16,498 nt of DNA from Chitinophagales bacterium (lineage in GTDB: Bacteria > Bacteroidota > Bacteroidia > Chitinophagales > Saprospiraceae). The position numbers and the translations under genes are program-made. Below the pieces are notes generated by a model, which saw only the letters and a program-made list of their open reading frames with translations, did no database searches and was not told the DNA's origin. The DNA is taken from contig JAAFHQ010000036.1 of NCBI GenBank assembly GCA_013298445.1, forward strand, positions 1 to 16,498, in the 5' to 3' direction. Shown piece after piece: positions 16,143-16,498 of this stretch (positions within the stretch are counted from its first letter, which is position 1; every line of letters begins with the position of its first letter).

Positions 16143-16172
16143 GGTAGAGACGCGATTAATCGCGTCTCTACC
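16143..16172. repeat. Perfect 30-bp palindromic repeat, copy 2 (GGTAGAGACGCGATT arms)
   Basis: A perfect palindrome with 15-base arms, GGTAGAGACGCGATT and its exact complement, lying between the stop codon at 16209 and the terminator at 16107-16130. Its outer part (GTAGAGACGC) matches the outer part of the repeat at 2591-2614. Palindromes with this GTAGAGACGC core are, as far as I recall, dispersed in many copies in some Bacteroidota and cyanobacterial genomes, like miniature mobile or REP-type elements. No transposase is present here. Confidence 0.75.
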
Positions 16173-16208
16173 TCATCCTCCCTCGAATGAATTCGTGGGA
16201 ATCATAGA

Positions 16209-16498
16209 TTATTCAACAATAATCATCTTCTTGGTAGCAGTGAAATCGTCCGCTTCCAGAGTGTAGTACAACACACCAGTAGCATTCAAATCGCTAGCTT
16301 TCAAAGTGATTTGGTTGAAACCTTTAGCATAATCAGCACGAACGCTCTTGATCACACGGCCAGTCACATCGCTAACAGTCAGGGTAGCAGCAGCAGCCTT
16401 TGGCAGGTTGAAGCTGATTACTGTTTCTGCATTGAATGGGTTTGGCGTGTTTTGCTTCAGTTCGAAACCTTGAGCAGCTACGTCAGCACCTTTGAACT
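16209..16498 (-). CDS. C-terminal end of a T9SS type A sorted protein (5' part outside window)
   Basis: Only the last 95 residues are in the window, in the frame that reads F-K-G-A-D-V-A-A-Q-G-F-E-L-K-Q-N from the edge to TAA at 16211-16209. It is a complete type A sorting domain: Q-N-T-P-N-P-F-N-A-E-T-V-I-S-F-N-L-P, V-S-D-V-T-G-R-V-I, K-G-F-N-Q-I-T-L, A-T-G-V-L-Y-Y-T-L-E and terminal K-K-M-I-I-V-E. The protein is therefore probably exported by T9SS; the rest of it is unknown. Codon use is strongly biased: 12 of 14 Ala codons are GCT, 4 of 5 Gly codons GGT, and both Arg codons CGT. This differs from the mixed usage of the neighbours and suggests high expression. It is followed by a palindromic repeat and a terminator. 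Confidence 0.9.
   Translation of the reverse strand, partial: FKGADVAAQGFELKQNTPNPFNAETVISFNLPKAAAATLTVSDVTGRVIKSVRADYAKGFNQITLKASDLNATGVLYYTLEADDFTATKKMIIVE

Overview
The window looks like a chromosome segment of a Bacteroidota member, most likely the Saprospiria (Haliscomenobacter/Lewinella-type relatives). That placement rests on protein families and gene style, not on a marker gene. Five of the nine genes encode exported proteins ending in type IX secretion system (T9SS) C-terminal domains. One gene encodes a PorP/SprF-family outer-membrane protein. Ribosome binding sites are weak or absent, as is usual in this phylum, and one Bacteroidota-type -7 promoter element (TAnnTTTG-like) is visible. 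No RNA gene, CRISPR array, transposase or phage gene was seen.

Left part (1-3932). The window opens inside a plus-strand PKD-repeat protein ending in a type B (gliding-motility-type, CHU_C) sorting domain. It is followed by an EI24/CysZ-like inner-membrane protein and an unrecognised lipoprotein. A short palindromic repeat lies between the last two. A YraN-family gene runs convergently on the minus strand, 14 bases from the lipoprotein stop.

Right part (4003-16498, all minus strand, so read from right to left). In transcription order: (i) the C-terminal end of a T9SS type A protein with strongly biased codons, followed by a second palindromic repeat and a strong terminator; (ii) a promoter and a 267-residue protein made of one cohesin-like domain plus a type A sorting domain; (iii) 34 bases later, a 1954-residue protein with six cohesin-like domains, about twelve SprB-type repeats and a type B sorting domain; (iv) after a hairpin, a PorP/SprF gene, ending at a terminator; (v) a separate gene for a 1305-residue HYR-domain protein carrying a dockerin-like Ca2+-binding module, a further cohesin-like domain and a type A sorting domain, also ending at a terminator.

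Suggested joint role (inference). The SprB-like protein and its PorP/SprF partner recall the sprB-sprF pair of Flavobacterium, in which the outer-membrane partner is needed for export of the adhesin. Six cohesin-like domains on that adhesin, one on a small co-transcribed protein, and a dockerin on the adjacent secreted HYR protein together suggest a non-cellulosomal, T9SS-exported cohesin-dockerin assembly on the cell surface. No carbohydrate-active enzyme is present, so the purpose may be adhesion, gliding or an extracellular layer rather than polysaccharide breakdown. Binding between these domains is not shown by the sequence.
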